Below are positions 9,571 through 17,928 of a stretch of 64,000 nucleotides of DNA, piece after piece (positions within the stretch are counted from its first letter, which is position 1; each line of letters begins with the position of its first letter). This DNA is from Bacteroidaceae bacterium. Its GTDB lineage: Bacteria; Bacteroidota; Bacteroidia; Bacteroidales; Bacteroidaceae. The stretch covers positions 1 through 64,000 of the forward strand of contig JAFXGV010000043.1 of the NCBI GenBank assembly GCA_017536765.1. The letters run 5' to 3'. The position numbers and the translations under genes are program-made. The notes under the pieces were generated by a model. It saw only the letters and a program-made list of their open reading frames with translations. It ran no database searches and had not been told where the DNA came from.

Positions 9571-9607
9571 ATTGCGGTGCAGGTAGTTTGGCAACCTGCA
9601 CCGCAAT
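9571..9607 (+). terminator. Perfect 14-bp hairpin after the histidine kinase gene
   Basis: ATTGCGGTGCAGGT at 9571-9584 pairs perfectly with 9594-9607 around a 9-nt loop. It starts 25 bp after the kinase stop. There is no T tract downstream, so it may be a 3'-stabilising hairpin rather than a classical intrinsic terminator. Confidence 0.55.
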
Positions 9608-9685
9608 GGTATAAGGCATAATAGTAGGACAACACCCCTTATTTGTAATAAAATGTTAAAAACAAAAATTTTCCCCATTTCCCTT

Positions 9686-9705
9686 TTTATTTCAACTTTA
9701 TTTCA
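9686..9705 (+). promoter_or_regulatory. Direct repeat TTTATTTCA x2 in helical phase, candidate regulator site
   Basis: TTTATTTCA occurs at 9686-9694 and again at 9697-9705, a period of 11 bp, or one helical turn. OmpR/PhoB-family regulators bind tandem half-sites with this spacing. The repeat sits at the -33 region of the promoter whose -7 box is at 9717-9724 and lies directly downstream of such a regulator gene. Confidence 0.5.
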
Positions 9706-9716
9706 GAATTGTGTAT

Positions 9717-9724
9717 AATCTTTG
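9717..9724 (+). promoter_or_regulatory. Probable promoter -7 box for the PepSY-like genes
   Basis: AATCTTTG differs from TAnnTTTG at one position. It lies 87 bp before the ATG at 9811, leaving a leader of about 80 nt. The phased direct repeat just upstream takes the place of the -33 element, as expected for an activated promoter. Confidence 0.45.
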
Positions 9725-9810
9725 CAGCAGAAATAATGCAGAAAGGGTGTAAACAGAATCTCTCTTTCGCTTGTTAAAGTAGAAAATGAAACTAATTAAA
9801 AACTGAAATT

Positions 9811-10251
9811 ATGAAAAAGATTTTATTTGTATTTGCTGCGATTCTTTCACTGAGTGTATTAACTGCAAGAGCCGATAATGACAAGATTATCACAAAAGGT
9901 ATGCTCCCCGCCGAGGCTCAGACATTTATAAACACCCACTTTGGCGACCTTAAAATCTCATATGCAAAAGAGGAACGCGATTTTCTGGAGCGTTCATACG
10001 AGGTGGTGTTTGCCGACGGTTCAAAACTTGAGTTCACTCGCAAGGGTGCCTGGAAGGATGTAGATTGCCGTTATAACGAGGTTCCCGCAGCTATAGTTCC
10101 CGAGGCCATCAGAGATTATGTGAAAGCGAACTACCCCGATGCCAAGATACTGAAGATTGAGCGCGATGCCAACGACTACGAGGTGAAGCTGTCGAACCGC
10201 TTTGAACTTACTTTCGATAAGAAATTGAATATCATAGATATCGACAATTAA
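9811..10251 (+). CDS. Exported PepSY-like (DUF2874-type) protein
   Basis: A 146-residue protein with a Sec signal peptide (about 1-21, ending at ARA-D), so probably periplasmic. The mature part resembles two PepSY_like units, seen in the paired pattern of IVPEAIRDYVKANYPDAKI and the earlier MLPAEAQTFINTHFGD, each a helix plus strands. Such proteins are often encoded beside two-component systems in Bacteroidales, and their biochemical role is not established. It is followed by a second, lipidated paralogue 47 bp downstream, and both are probably controlled by the adjacent kinase-regulator pair. Confidence 0.82.
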   Translation: MKKILFVFAAILSLSVLTARADNDKIITKGMLPAEAQTFINTHFGDLKISYAKEERDFLERSYEVVFADGSKLEFTRKGAWKDVDCRYNEVPAAIVPEAIRDYVKANYPDAKILKIERDANDYEVKLSNRFELTFDKKLNIIDIDN

Positions 10252-10298
10252 GAGAATAACTAAACAACTAAGTGACTAAACAATTAAGAAAAAACATT

Positions 10299-10742
10299 AT
10301 GAAAAGAGTATTATATTATCTGTTCCTGTTGTCGGCAATAATATTTGCATCTTGCAACGACGACGACAACTCGCACGCCATAGAATTGAGCGACATGGTT
10401 AAGAGTTTTATTGAAACGAAGTACCCCGGTGCGGTAATCACTGAAACCGAATGGGCCGGCAACGGGTTGATTGAGGTCGATATCACTCACGATGCCAAGA
10501 GAAAGGAGGTTTACTTTACAAGCGCCGACGAGTGGGTGCGCACAGAGTGGGACGTAGCTCCCTCTGCCCTTGCGCAGGAGGTAAAAAATGCCATAGCAAC
10601 TGCCTACCCCGATTATGTGATTGACGATGTTGATTATGTTGAGACTCCCGCAGGTGACTATTACGAGGTGAACATTGAGAGGGGTAATTTTGAGAAATAT
10701 TTGAAGGTGTCGCTCGACGGTGCTGTGATTGAAGAGCTTTAG
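10299..10742 (+). CDS. PepSY-like lipoprotein
   Basis: A 147-residue paralogue of the preceding gene. Its signal peptide ends in a lipobox, IIFASC, with the lipidated Cys19, followed by an acidic Asn-Asp stretch, so it should be anchored to a membrane facing the periplasm or the surface. Two PepSY_like units are visible (around MVKSFIETKYPGAVITE and EVKNAIATAYPDYVIDD). The ATG at 10299 was chosen because it starts directly on the signal peptide. A strong intrinsic terminator follows at 10769. The soluble/lipidated paralogue pair suggests one sensory or scavenging function at two locations, which is inference. Confidence 0.82.
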   Translation: MKRVLYYLFLLSAIIFASCNDDDNSHAIELSDMVKSFIETKYPGAVITETEWAGNGLIEVDITHDAKRKEVYFTSADEWVRTEWDVAPSALAQEVKNAIATAYPDYVIDDVDYVETPAGDYYEVNIERGNFEKYLKVSLDGAVIEEL

Positions 10743-10768
10743 TGTTGATAAATAATATGTGTGTATTC

Positions 10769-10797
10769 CCGCGCTCCCTTTTGGGGGCGCGGTTTTT
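10769..10797 (+). terminator. Intrinsic terminator after the PepSY-like operon
   Basis: CCGCGCTCCC (10769-10778) pairs with 10783-10792 (one G-T wobble) around a TTTT loop and is followed by five T residues. Confidence 0.88.
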
Positions 10798-10856
10798 CTG
10801 TTCATAGTGGTGTAGCCCACTTTTGAAAATATGCCGCTAAAAACCACAAAATTTAT

Positions 10857-10901
10857 TTTGTATTTCGCCCGCTTGCACTATTTTTGTAATAAATTACAAA
10901 A
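10857..10901 (+). promoter_or_regulatory. metF promoter with overlapping palindromic operator
   Basis: A TTTG at 10857-10860 and TATTTTTG at 10879-10886 are 18 bp apart, a good Bacteroidota promoter. A perfect 9-bp inverted repeat, TTTTGTAAT-AA-ATTACAAAA (10882-10901), covers the -7 box and predicted start site. A further TTTGTAAT half-site lies at 10921-10928 in the leader. This is the geometry of a repressor operator. The leader of about 60 nt is too short for a SAM riboswitch. Confidence 0.65.
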
Positions 10902-10953
10902 TAGGCTCAATGTGCCCATATTTGTAATGCGTATAATACAGCCTGCAAACAAA

Positions 10954-11898
10954 ATGAACGTAATAGATAGCTTAAACAGTTGCGACAAAACAGCCTTCTC
11001 TTTCGAGGTGTTGCCACCCATAAAGGGCACAGGCTCCACCAAGTTGTTCAGCAACATAGAGCGGCTTATGGAATTTAAGCCCAAATACATAAATATAACC
11101 ACTCACCACAGCGAGCCTGTATATACCGATATGGGCGACGGTACATACAAGCGCAGCACCATACGCCGCCGCCCGGGTACCGTGGCTGTGGCCACTGCCA
11201 TTCAGCACAGGTTCGGTGTGCCTGTGGTGCCGCATATCTTGTGCAACGGTTACTCGCTTGAAGAGACCGAGTATGTGCTCATCGACCTGCAGCTATCGGG
11301 CATAAACGATATTCTTGTGTTGCGTGGCGACAGGTGCAAAGAGGGTTCTGCACGATGTAAATCCCACGCCCACGCCATCGACCTCTTGCAACAGGTGAAC
11401 CGCTTCAACGAAGGCTTTTTTATCGACGGCTCGCCTATGAAGGAGCGTGGCGAGCGTTTTACTTGCGGCGTGGCTTGCTACCCCGAAAAGCACGAAGAGG
11501 CGCCTAATCTCGAAAGCGACCTAATGGTATTGAAGCAGAAGGCCGATGCGGGTGCCGCGTATGCCGTTACGCAAATGTTCTTCGACAACGAAAAATATTT
11601 TGCTTTTGTGGAGCGTGCCCGTGCAATGGGAATAAACATCCCCATCATTCCTGGAATAAAGCCTATGCACCGCCTGTCGCAGCTGAATATATTACCCAAG
11701 ACGTTCCACGTGGATTTACCTGTGGAGCTTGTGGCTGCAATGCAGCAGTGCAAAGACGATGCCGCGGCAGCACAGGTGGGGCGCGAGTGGGCCGTGGCGC
11801 AGTGCCGCGAACTTATGGCAAAGGGTGTCCCAAACATTCATTTTTACACGATAAATGCTATGGACAGTGTTTATGAAATAGCAAAAACCATTTACTGA
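10954..11898 (+). CDS. metF: 5,10-methylenetetrahydrofolate reductase
   Basis: FAD enzyme that reduces methylene-THF to methyl-THF for methionine synthesis. The 314-residue protein has the family opening FSFEVLPP, in which Glu18 corresponds to the catalytic glutamate of the E. coli enzyme, and the later DILVLRGD and GITQMFFD-like (AVTQMFFDN) segments. The frame is open upstream to 10831, but that stretch is promoter and operator, so the ATG at 10954 (MNVIDSLNSCDK) is preferred. Its stop overlaps the holB start by one base (TGATG). The upstream palindrome suggests dedicated regulation. Confidence 0.95.
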   Translation: MNVIDSLNSCDKTAFSFEVLPPIKGTGSTKLFSNIERLMEFKPKYINITTHHSEPVYTDMGDGTYKRSTIRRRPGTVAVATAIQHRFGVPVVPHILCNGYSLEETEYVLIDLQLSGINDILVLRGDRCKEGSARCKSHAHAIDLLQQVNRFNEGFFIDGSPMKERGERFTCGVACYPEKHEEAPNLESDLMVLKQKADAGAAYAVTQMFFDNEKYFAFVERARAMGINIPIIPGIKPMHRLSQLNILPKTFHVDLPVELVAAMQQCKDDAAAAQVGREWAVAQCRELMAKGVPNIHFYTINAMDSVYEIAKTIY

Positions 11899-13040
11899 TG
11901 GCACTCACCTTTGGCGACATAATAGGGCAGCAGAAGGTCATTGAGCAACTCAAGCGCAGTGTAGATGAAAACCGCCTTGCGCACGCTCTTCTCATAACAG
12001 GGCCGCGTGGCAACGGCAAGCTGGCCATTGCGGTGGCTCTTGCCCACTATCTGCTGTGTGGCAACAGGCAGGGTGGCGATGCTTGCGGCACCTGTCCTGC
12101 GTGTGTAAAGATGAACAAACTCATACACAGCGACTTGCACTTTGTCTTTCCCGTGAAAAGGAAAAAGAGCGGAGGCTCCGACAGCGCACCTGTGAGCGAC
12201 GACTATATAGCCGAGTGGCGCGAACTGCTGCTCAAGAACCCCTATTTCAGCTACGACGATTGGTTGCAAAAGCTCGACCTCGACAATCAGCAGCCAATGA
12301 TATATGAGCGCGAGAGCGGCGATATACTGCAAAAACTATCTATGAAATCGCGCGAGGGCGGGTGGAAGATTGTCATCATATGGCTGCCCGAGAAGATGAA
12401 GGATGTGGGTGCCAACAAATTGCTTAAGATAATAGAGGAACCGCCACAGGAAACGCTCTTTATGCTTGTGTCCGAGGAGCCTGCGCAGATAATATCCACC
12501 ATCTTGAGCCGCACACAGCGCGTGGAAGTGCCGCGCATTATGCAGCAGGACATAGAAGATGCACTCATTGCCCGCCACGGTCTCACACAGGCCGATGCCG
12601 CCCGTGTGGCACAGCAGAGTGGCGGCAACTGGGAGGCTGCCGAGGAGATGCTCTCGCTCGATAGCGACAAGGCGCTTTACTTGGACCTTTTCTCGCAACT
12701 GATGCGCATAGCATATGCCCGCAATATACAGGAGATGAAGCGTTGGAGCGAGCAGGTGGCAGCTATGGGCCGCGAACGCCAAAAACGCCTGCTTGGCTAT
12801 TGCCAGCGTATGATACGCGAGAACTTTATAATGAATTTCAAGCGCGACGAGATGCTCTGCCTCTCGCCCGAGGAGCGAAACTTTTCGGTGCGTTTTTCAC
12901 CCTTTGTGAACGAGCGCAATATCTTCGGCATTATGGATGAGCTGTCCGAAGCGCAGAGACACATAGAACAGAATGTTAATGCAAAAATGGTCTTTTTCGA
13001 TATGTCGTTGAGAATGATCGTTTGGATAAAAAACCGTTAA
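11898..13040 (+). CDS. holB: DNA polymerase III delta' subunit
   Basis: Clamp-loader subunit of the replicative polymerase, 380 residues. The AAA+ domain starts with FGDIIGQQKVIEQL and has a P-loop GPRGNGK (about 35-41) in which the usual Ser/Thr after Lys is Leu, consistent with delta' subunits that do not hydrolyse ATP. A zinc-binding module uses Cys54, Cys63, Cys66 and Cys69. The segment NKLLKIIEEPP and the following sensor SRTQR are typical of delta'. It is translationally coupled to metF upstream and abuts ricT downstream, an arrangement I associate with Bacteroidales. Confidence 0.93.
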   Translation: MALTFGDIIGQQKVIEQLKRSVDENRLAHALLITGPRGNGKLAIAVALAHYLLCGNRQGGDACGTCPACVKMNKLIHSDLHFVFPVKRKKSGGSDSAPVSDDYIAEWRELLLKNPYFSYDDWLQKLDLDNQQPMIYERESGDILQKLSMKSREGGWKIVIIWLPEKMKDVGANKLLKIIEEPPQETLFMLVSEEPAQIISTILSRTQRVEVPRIMQQDIEDALIARHGLTQADAARVAQQSGGNWEAAEEMLSLDSDKALYLDLFSQLMRIAYARNIQEMKRWSEQVAAMGRERQKRLLGYCQRMIRENFIMNFKRDEMLCLSPEERNFSVRFSPFVNERNIFGIMDELSEAQRHIEQNVNAKMVFFDMSLRMIVWIKNR

Positions 13041-14207
13041 ATGGAGGAAAAACTTAAATATAAGGAACAGAACCATAATTCGGGTATATGTTGCAAGGGA
13101 TGTGGCAGAATGGATGCACCGCTTAACACATTCGATTGGCTTGCCGACGTACCCGGCAACGAGGAATATACCGACATTGTGGAGGTGCAGTTCAAGAACA
13201 CCCGTAAGGGATATTACAGGAACAGCAACAATCTGCCCTTGCAAAAGGGCGATATTGTAGCTGTTGAGGCCACCCCGGGGCACGACATCGGCAAGGTTAC
13301 AATGACAGGCCGTTTAGTGCTGTTGCAACTGAAAAAGACACGCCTCACACCCGAGAGCGAGTTCAAACGCATATATCGCAAGGCCAAGCCTGTGGATATG
13401 GAAAAGTACGAGGAGGCCAAGGCTCGCGAGCACGACACTATGATACGTTCGCGCCAGATAGCAAAAGACCTTCAGCTCGATATGAAGATAGGCGATGTGG
13501 AGTATCAAGGCGATGGGCAGAAGGCCATCTTCTACTACATAGCCGACAACCGTGTCGATTTCCGTCAGCTCATAAAGGTGCTTGCCGATACCTTCAAGAT
13601 AAAGATTGAGATGAAGCAGATTGGTGCACGCCAGGAGGCAGGCCGCATAGGTGGTATAGGCCCTTGCGGCCGCGAGCTCTGCTGCGCCACCTTCACCACC
13701 AATTTTATCTCGGTATCTACATCGGCTGCCCGCTTCCAGGATATATCGTTGAACCCTCAAAAATTAGCGGGGCAGTGCGCCAAGCTCAAATGTTGCCTTA
13801 ACTACGAGGTTGACTCGTATGTGGAGGCATCGCGCACCCTTCCCCCGCGCGATGTGGAGCTCGAAACCACCGATGGCACATATTTCTTCTTCAAGGCCGA
13901 TATATTGCGCGGCGAGGTGACATACTCCACCGACAAGCATATACCTGCCAACCTTGTGACCATAAGCGCACGCCGTGCCATAAATATAATTGAGATGAAC
14001 AAGCGTGGCGAGCGCCCCGAGCGCCTCGATGCATCGGGTATCAGCGACAGCAAACGCTCTATGGATATATTGGAGCAGGATAACATAAACCGCTTCGACA
14101 ACACAGGCAGGGCCAAGAAACGCAAGAAGAAACAGGGAGGCAAGCCCCGTAACGACAACCGCAATGAGAAGGGAGAGAGGGGTGGCAAGCCTAAAAAGCC
14201 CGAGTAG
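13041..14207 (+). CDS. ricT: PSP1-domain protein (RicT/YaaT-like)
   Basis: Homologue of the PSP1 C-terminal family, cytoplasmic, 388 residues. In Bacillus, RicT (YaaT) works with other Ric proteins on RNase Y-dependent RNA processing; the role in Bacteroidota is not known. Cysteines suitable for a metal or Fe-S site appear at Cys17, Cys18 and Cys21, and in the GPCGRELCC and KLKCCLNYE segments. The C-terminal 70 residues are a low-complexity Lys/Arg/Gly tail. The ATG follows the holB stop without a gap, and the tail-coding region overlaps gldH by 44 bp. Confidence 0.88.
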   Translation: MEEKLKYKEQNHNSGICCKGCGRMDAPLNTFDWLADVPGNEEYTDIVEVQFKNTRKGYYRNSNNLPLQKGDIVAVEATPGHDIGKVTMTGRLVLLQLKKTRLTPESEFKRIYRKAKPVDMEKYEEAKAREHDTMIRSRQIAKDLQLDMKIGDVEYQGDGQKAIFYYIADNRVDFRQLIKVLADTFKIKIEMKQIGARQEAGRIGGIGPCGRELCCATFTTNFISVSTSAARFQDISLNPQKLAGQCAKLKCCLNYEVDSYVEASRTLPPRDVELETTDGTYFFFKADILRGEVTYSTDKHIPANLVTISARRAINIIEMNKRGERPERLDASGISDSKRSMDILEQDNINRFDNTGRAKKRKKKQGGKPRNDNRNEKGERGGKPKKPE

Positions 14208-14676
14208 CATAGCGTTGATGCTACTGTGTGCGCTGTTGCTCTCGTGCGGCGGCTACAGCCTGCATAGCTATCAATCGGTAGGTGGCGAGTGGCATCGAAG
14301 TCGCCCGCTTGCCTTTGTGCAGGATTCCGCCTTGTGCCGTGGCACCGATTTGCTTGCCCTCTATGCGGGTGTGCGCTACAGCCAAGCCTATAAATATAAA
14401 AATCTTTGCCTGCAGGTAACCGCCCGTGCCGGTGACAGCATAATATTGCGCGACACCGTCTGCTGCGATATATATGACGATGCAGGCCTGCGCCGCGGTT
14501 CCACCGCCGGTGCTCTCTACCAAGCCGAGTATTACGTCGCCTCGCTGCCTGTGTCGCAGGGTGGTGCCCACACAATATGTCTGCAACATATTATGCAGGA
14601 TTCATTGTTACAGGGAGTTTACGATGTGGGCATCAAGCTCGTGCCTCTCGGTCGGCATCAATGCGCAGGAAGGTAA
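14164..14676 (+). CDS. gldH: GldH-family lipoprotein
   Basis: Lipoprotein of 170 residues with a hydrophobic segment ending in the lipobox LLLSC (Cys28). Size, the YRFKNLxL-like strand (here YKYKNLCLQV) and the position directly after holB-ricT fit GldH, a gliding-motility lipoprotein retained in many non-gliding Bacteroidales. The start at 14164 lies 44 bp inside ricT, and a GTG six codons later could also serve. At its other end the gene overlaps the convergent mrdB stop by 44 bp. GldH is not part of the T9SS core encoded elsewhere in this window (35.6-41.4 kb). Confidence 0.72.
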   Translation: MRRERGVASLKSPSSIALMLLCALLLSCGGYSLHSYQSVGGEWHRSRPLAFVQDSALCRGTDLLALYAGVRYSQAYKYKNLCLQVTARAGDSIILRDTVCCDIYDDAGLRRGSTAGALYQAEYYVASLPVSQGGAHTICLQHIMQDSLLQGVYDVGIKLVPLGRHQCAGR

Positions 14677-16102
14677 ACAGCAGAATGGAAAATCCTAAGA
14701 ACGACGAACCGCCATAGCTGAAGAAGGGTAGCGGAATACCAATTACGGGCATTATTCCTATAACCATACCTATGTTTATGGTAAAGTGGAAGAAGAATAT
14801 CGAGGCTATGGCATAGCCATATACTCTGCCGAATATGTCGTTCTGTCGCTCGGCTATAGCCAGCAGGCGCAGTATGAACGCCGCAAATACCATAAGCACC
14901 ACGGCCGAGCCTGCAAAGCCCTGCTCCTCGCCTATGGTGCAGAAGATGAAGTCGGTGTCCTGTTCGGGTACGTATTTCAGTTTCGTCTGTGTTCCGTTCA
15001 GGAATCCCTTGCCAAACACTCCTCCCGAGCCTATTGCAATCTTCGACTGGTGCACGTTGTAGCCTGCACCGGCAAGGTCCTCCTTAAGGCCCAAAAGAAC
15101 CTCTATTCGCACCCTTTGGTGCGGTTTAAGCACGTTGTGCAGCACATATTCGCAGGAACTGAAAAAGGCGAGCGCACCCACAATGTAGGCTGCCACCCAC
15201 ACGTTGCGCATCTCCTTGTTTATGCGTGCCCTCACAAGCATATATCCCACATTGAATGCAAGCAGCAGGTATTGTATAATCATCAGGTTGAAGGCTATCA
15301 GATACACTGCAATCCAGTATGCCAGCAACGACACACACACATTTACCAGCAGCATCATCTTGAAGGTATCGCTGTGCTTGCACCACCATTTTGTCATTGC
15401 AAGCGAGAAGGCCTGTATGAGTATGGTCACCGCATAGGGGCCCACCATCATTGTTGGTAGGGCGGCGGATGGTGTTTCGCCATATCTTATTCCCACGACA
15501 AAATATACCACGGCGCTTATTACCATAAGCAGTGTAATGCCGCTCATACCCTCGCGGTAGAGCACAAGAAAGAGCGACAGGTAGACAAGCGCGCTGCCTG
15601 TTTCGTTCTGCCCCACAATCACCAGCATAGGCAGCATAATTATTCCCACGCACTTGAAGAAATCGCTGTTGTCGGTAATCTTGAATCCGTAGCGCCCCAT
15701 AAACGATGCTAAAGCGAGTGTGGTGGCAAATTTCATAAACTCGGCGGGCTGTATGCTGAACGAGCCTATTGTAATCCACGAATGCGAGCCCTTTATGTCG
15801 CGGGCTATGAATATGGTGAGGATGCCAAGCAGTATGGCTCCTATGTAGATGAACGGTGCCAGGTCCTTGTATGTGTTTTTCTCTATGCACAGCAACACCA
15901 GGCCTACCACGATGGATACCCCCATCCACATAGCCTGCTTGCCTGTTCTCTCACCGGGGCTGAAGAACTCAAGGATGTCGGTCTCTATGTAACTGTAGCT
16001 GGCACCGCATATCGAGAGCCACCCCATTACCGCTAATGCGATGAACAGGGCAATAATCCACCAGTCGATGCGGCTGAATATGTTACCTCTCGTCCGTTCC
16101 AT
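14633..16102 (-). CDS. mrdB: Rod-shape peptidoglycan polymerase RodA
   Basis: SEDS-family glycosyltransferase that polymerises lipid II for cell elongation with PBP2. The 489-residue integral membrane protein has many transmembrane segments, the IKGSHSWI-type motif early on and the C-terminal GIPLPFFSYGGSS signature of the family. It is longer than E. coli RodA (about 370 residues); the extra sequence is in the middle membrane region, as I expect for Bacteroidota. It overlaps mrdA by 20 bp at its start and is last in the purH-mre-mrd operon. Its final 44 bp overlap the convergent gldH. Confidence 0.95.
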   Translation of the reverse strand: MERTRGNIFSRIDWWIIALFIALAVMGWLSICGASYSYIETDILEFFSPGERTGKQAMWMGVSIVVGLVLLCIEKNTYKDLAPFIYIGAILLGILTIFIARDIKGSHSWITIGSFSIQPAEFMKFATTLALASFMGRYGFKITDNSDFFKCVGIIMLPMLVIVGQNETGSALVYLSLFLVLYREGMSGITLLMVISAVVYFVVGIRYGETPSAALPTMMVGPYAVTILIQAFSLAMTKWWCKHSDTFKMMLLVNVCVSLLAYWIAVYLIAFNLMIIQYLLLAFNVGYMLVRARINKEMRNVWVAAYIVGALAFFSSCEYVLHNVLKPHQRVRIEVLLGLKEDLAGAGYNVHQSKIAIGSGGVFGKGFLNGTQTKLKYVPEQDTDFIFCTIGEEQGFAGSAVVLMVFAAFILRLLAIAERQNDIFGRVYGYAIASIFFFHFTINIGMVIGIMPVIGIPLPFFSYGGSSFLGFSILLFTFLRIDADREARA

Positions 16103-17924
16103 AATAAATAATCCTCTCTTCTATTGCTTTTGCCTTCTCCTTGCTCTCCTCGCTCAACTCGCCGTTGAGGTATTGCTCCATAATAAGTGCTCCTATGGGT
16201 ACGCCATAGACGGCACCGAAACCACCATTCTCCACATACACGGCAATGGCAATCTTGGGATCGTTCATAGGAGCAAAGCCCATAAATGCACTGTGGTCCT
16301 TGCCACGGTTCTGTGCCGTTCCTGTTTTGCCGCACACCTCCCAGCCCGGGATGTTTGCACCACGGCAGGTGCCGTTGAGCACAGCCTCGCGCATACCTTG
16401 CACCACGGTTTCGTATGCCTCCCTGCCCGCCATCGTTTTTTTGCGAGTACGGTACTCCTCTTTAAGTGTGTCGCCCTCAATCCTGCTCACCAAGTGTGGT
16501 GTTACATACTCTCCTCGGTTGGCAATGGTGGCTCCAAGGTTGGCTATCTGCAGGGGGGTGAGTGTTACCTCACCCTGTCCGATGGAGATACTTACCACGG
16601 TGGTTGCCTTCCAATATTTCCCCAAATGCCTGTCGTAGAATTTGGAATTTGGAATCATACCGCGCACCTCGCCGGGTAGGTCTATGCCAAGTTTGTAGCC
16701 GAATCCCATAGAAACCATATAGTCGCGCCAGGTGTCCATAGCCTCCTGTATGCTGCCATATTTGCTTGAACCGAACATACGGTGCAGGCCCCAGCAGAAA
16801 TAGGCGTTGCACGATGTTGCAATGGCAGGTACAAGCGGGGTGGGCGACGAGTGGGCGTGGCAACCGAGCTTGAATCCTTTGAGCACAAAGCCACCGTGGC
16901 AGGGAAAAGCTGTTTGCGGTGTGATGGCTCCCTCTTGCAGGAAGGTGAGTGCCTGCGAGGTCTTGAATGTGGAGCCCGGCGGGTATGTACCCATAATGGC
17001 ACGGTTGAGCAGGGGCTTGCGCCTGTCTTTCGACAGCTTCTTGTGGGTTTCGCTCCTGGCACGGCCTGTGAGCAGGCGCGGATCGTACGATGGCGCCGAT
17101 ACCATACACAATATTTCGCCTGTTGCGGGCTCAATGGCCACTATGCTGCCTATCTTGTTCTTCATAAGCCGCTCGCCCAGGCGTTGCAACTCGATGTCGA
17201 GCCCTAACGTGAGGTCCTTTCCGCGCACAGGCAGCGTGTCGAGTGCGCCGTCGCGGTACTTCCCCTGTATGCGGCCATGTGCATCGCGCAGCAGCATCTC
17301 GGTTCCTTTGCGGCCGCGCAGCTGCTCTTCGTACGATGCCTCAAGGCCCTGCGTACCTATGTAGTCGCCACGCTTGTAGTATGAGTCCTTGTCTATCTTC
17401 TTCTGCGATACCTCGCCAATGTCGCCAAAGAGCACACCGCCGGCATCATATTCATATTGCCTTATGGAGCGCTTGCGGGCATAGAAGCCGCGGAAACGGA
17501 ACAACTTCTCCTGGAACTGCGCAAATTCCTCGGTGGATAGCTGTGTCATAAACTCCTGCTCGGTATATGACGAGTAGCCGCGCCTTTTGCGTGCCTTCTT
17601 CATATATCCGTCGAACTCCTCGCGTGTGATATTGAGGGCACGGCACAGTTCAAGCGTGTCAATCCCGTGTTTCTTCACCTCGCGCGGCACGAATGTGATA
17701 TCGTATGCGGGGCGGTTATATACAAGCAGTTTGCCGTTGCGGTCGTATATGAGGCCGCGGGTGGGGTAGAGCGTCTTTTTGTAGAATGCGTTGCTGTCGG
17801 CCTTCGATTTGTACTGGTCGCTCAGAATCTGCAGGTTGAACAGCTGCACAATGTATGTGATGAGCACCAACAGAACAGCCCCGCCAAGTATATATTTGCG
17901 TTTGTCGTATCCGTGTATGTTCAT
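16083..17924 (-). CDS. mrdA: Penicillin-binding protein 2 (elongation transpeptidase)
   Basis: Class B PBP, 613 residues, anchored by one N-terminal membrane segment (about 11-32) with the rest in the periplasm. The dimerisation/pedestal region starts near YPTRGLIYDRNG. The transpeptidase domain has the nucleophile Ser318 in PGSTFK (SxxK with Lys321), the SCN motif at 371-373 and the KTG motif at 533-535. It crosslinks glycan strands made by RodA, whose gene follows with a 20-bp overlap. mreD precedes it by 4 bp. Confidence 0.96.
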   Translation of the reverse strand: MNIHGYDKRKYILGGAVLLVLITYIVQLFNLQILSDQYKSKADSNAFYKKTLYPTRGLIYDRNGKLLVYNRPAYDITFVPREVKKHGIDTLELCRALNITREEFDGYMKKARKRRGYSSYTEQEFMTQLSTEEFAQFQEKLFRFRGFYARKRSIRQYEYDAGGVLFGDIGEVSQKKIDKDSYYKRGDYIGTQGLEASYEEQLRGRKGTEMLLRDAHGRIQGKYRDGALDTLPVRGKDLTLGLDIELQRLGERLMKNKIGSIVAIEPATGEILCMVSAPSYDPRLLTGRARSETHKKLSKDRRKPLLNRAIMGTYPPGSTFKTSQALTFLQEGAITPQTAFPCHGGFVLKGFKLGCHAHSSPTPLVPAIATSCNAYFCWGLHRMFGSSKYGSIQEAMDTWRDYMVSMGFGYKLGIDLPGEVRGMIPNSKFYDRHLGKYWKATTVVSISIGQGEVTLTPLQIANLGATIANRGEYVTPHLVSRIEGDTLKEEYRTRKKTMAGREAYETVVQGMREAVLNGTCRGANIPGWEVCGKTGTAQNRGKDHSAFMGFAPMNDPKIAIAVYVENGGFGAVYGVPIGALIMEQYLNGELSEESKEKAKAIEERIIYYGTDER

Positions 17925-17928
17925 CGCT

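Noticed and set aside
10887..10953. SAM or other riboswitch before metF
   Set aside because: The leader is only about 60 nt and contains no multi-helix core. The palindrome fits a DNA operator better.
11898..13040. holB Walker A motif with Leu instead of Ser/Thr as a sign of a broken gene
   Set aside because: Delta' subunits commonly lack a functional nucleotide site. The zinc cysteines and the rest of the protein are intact.
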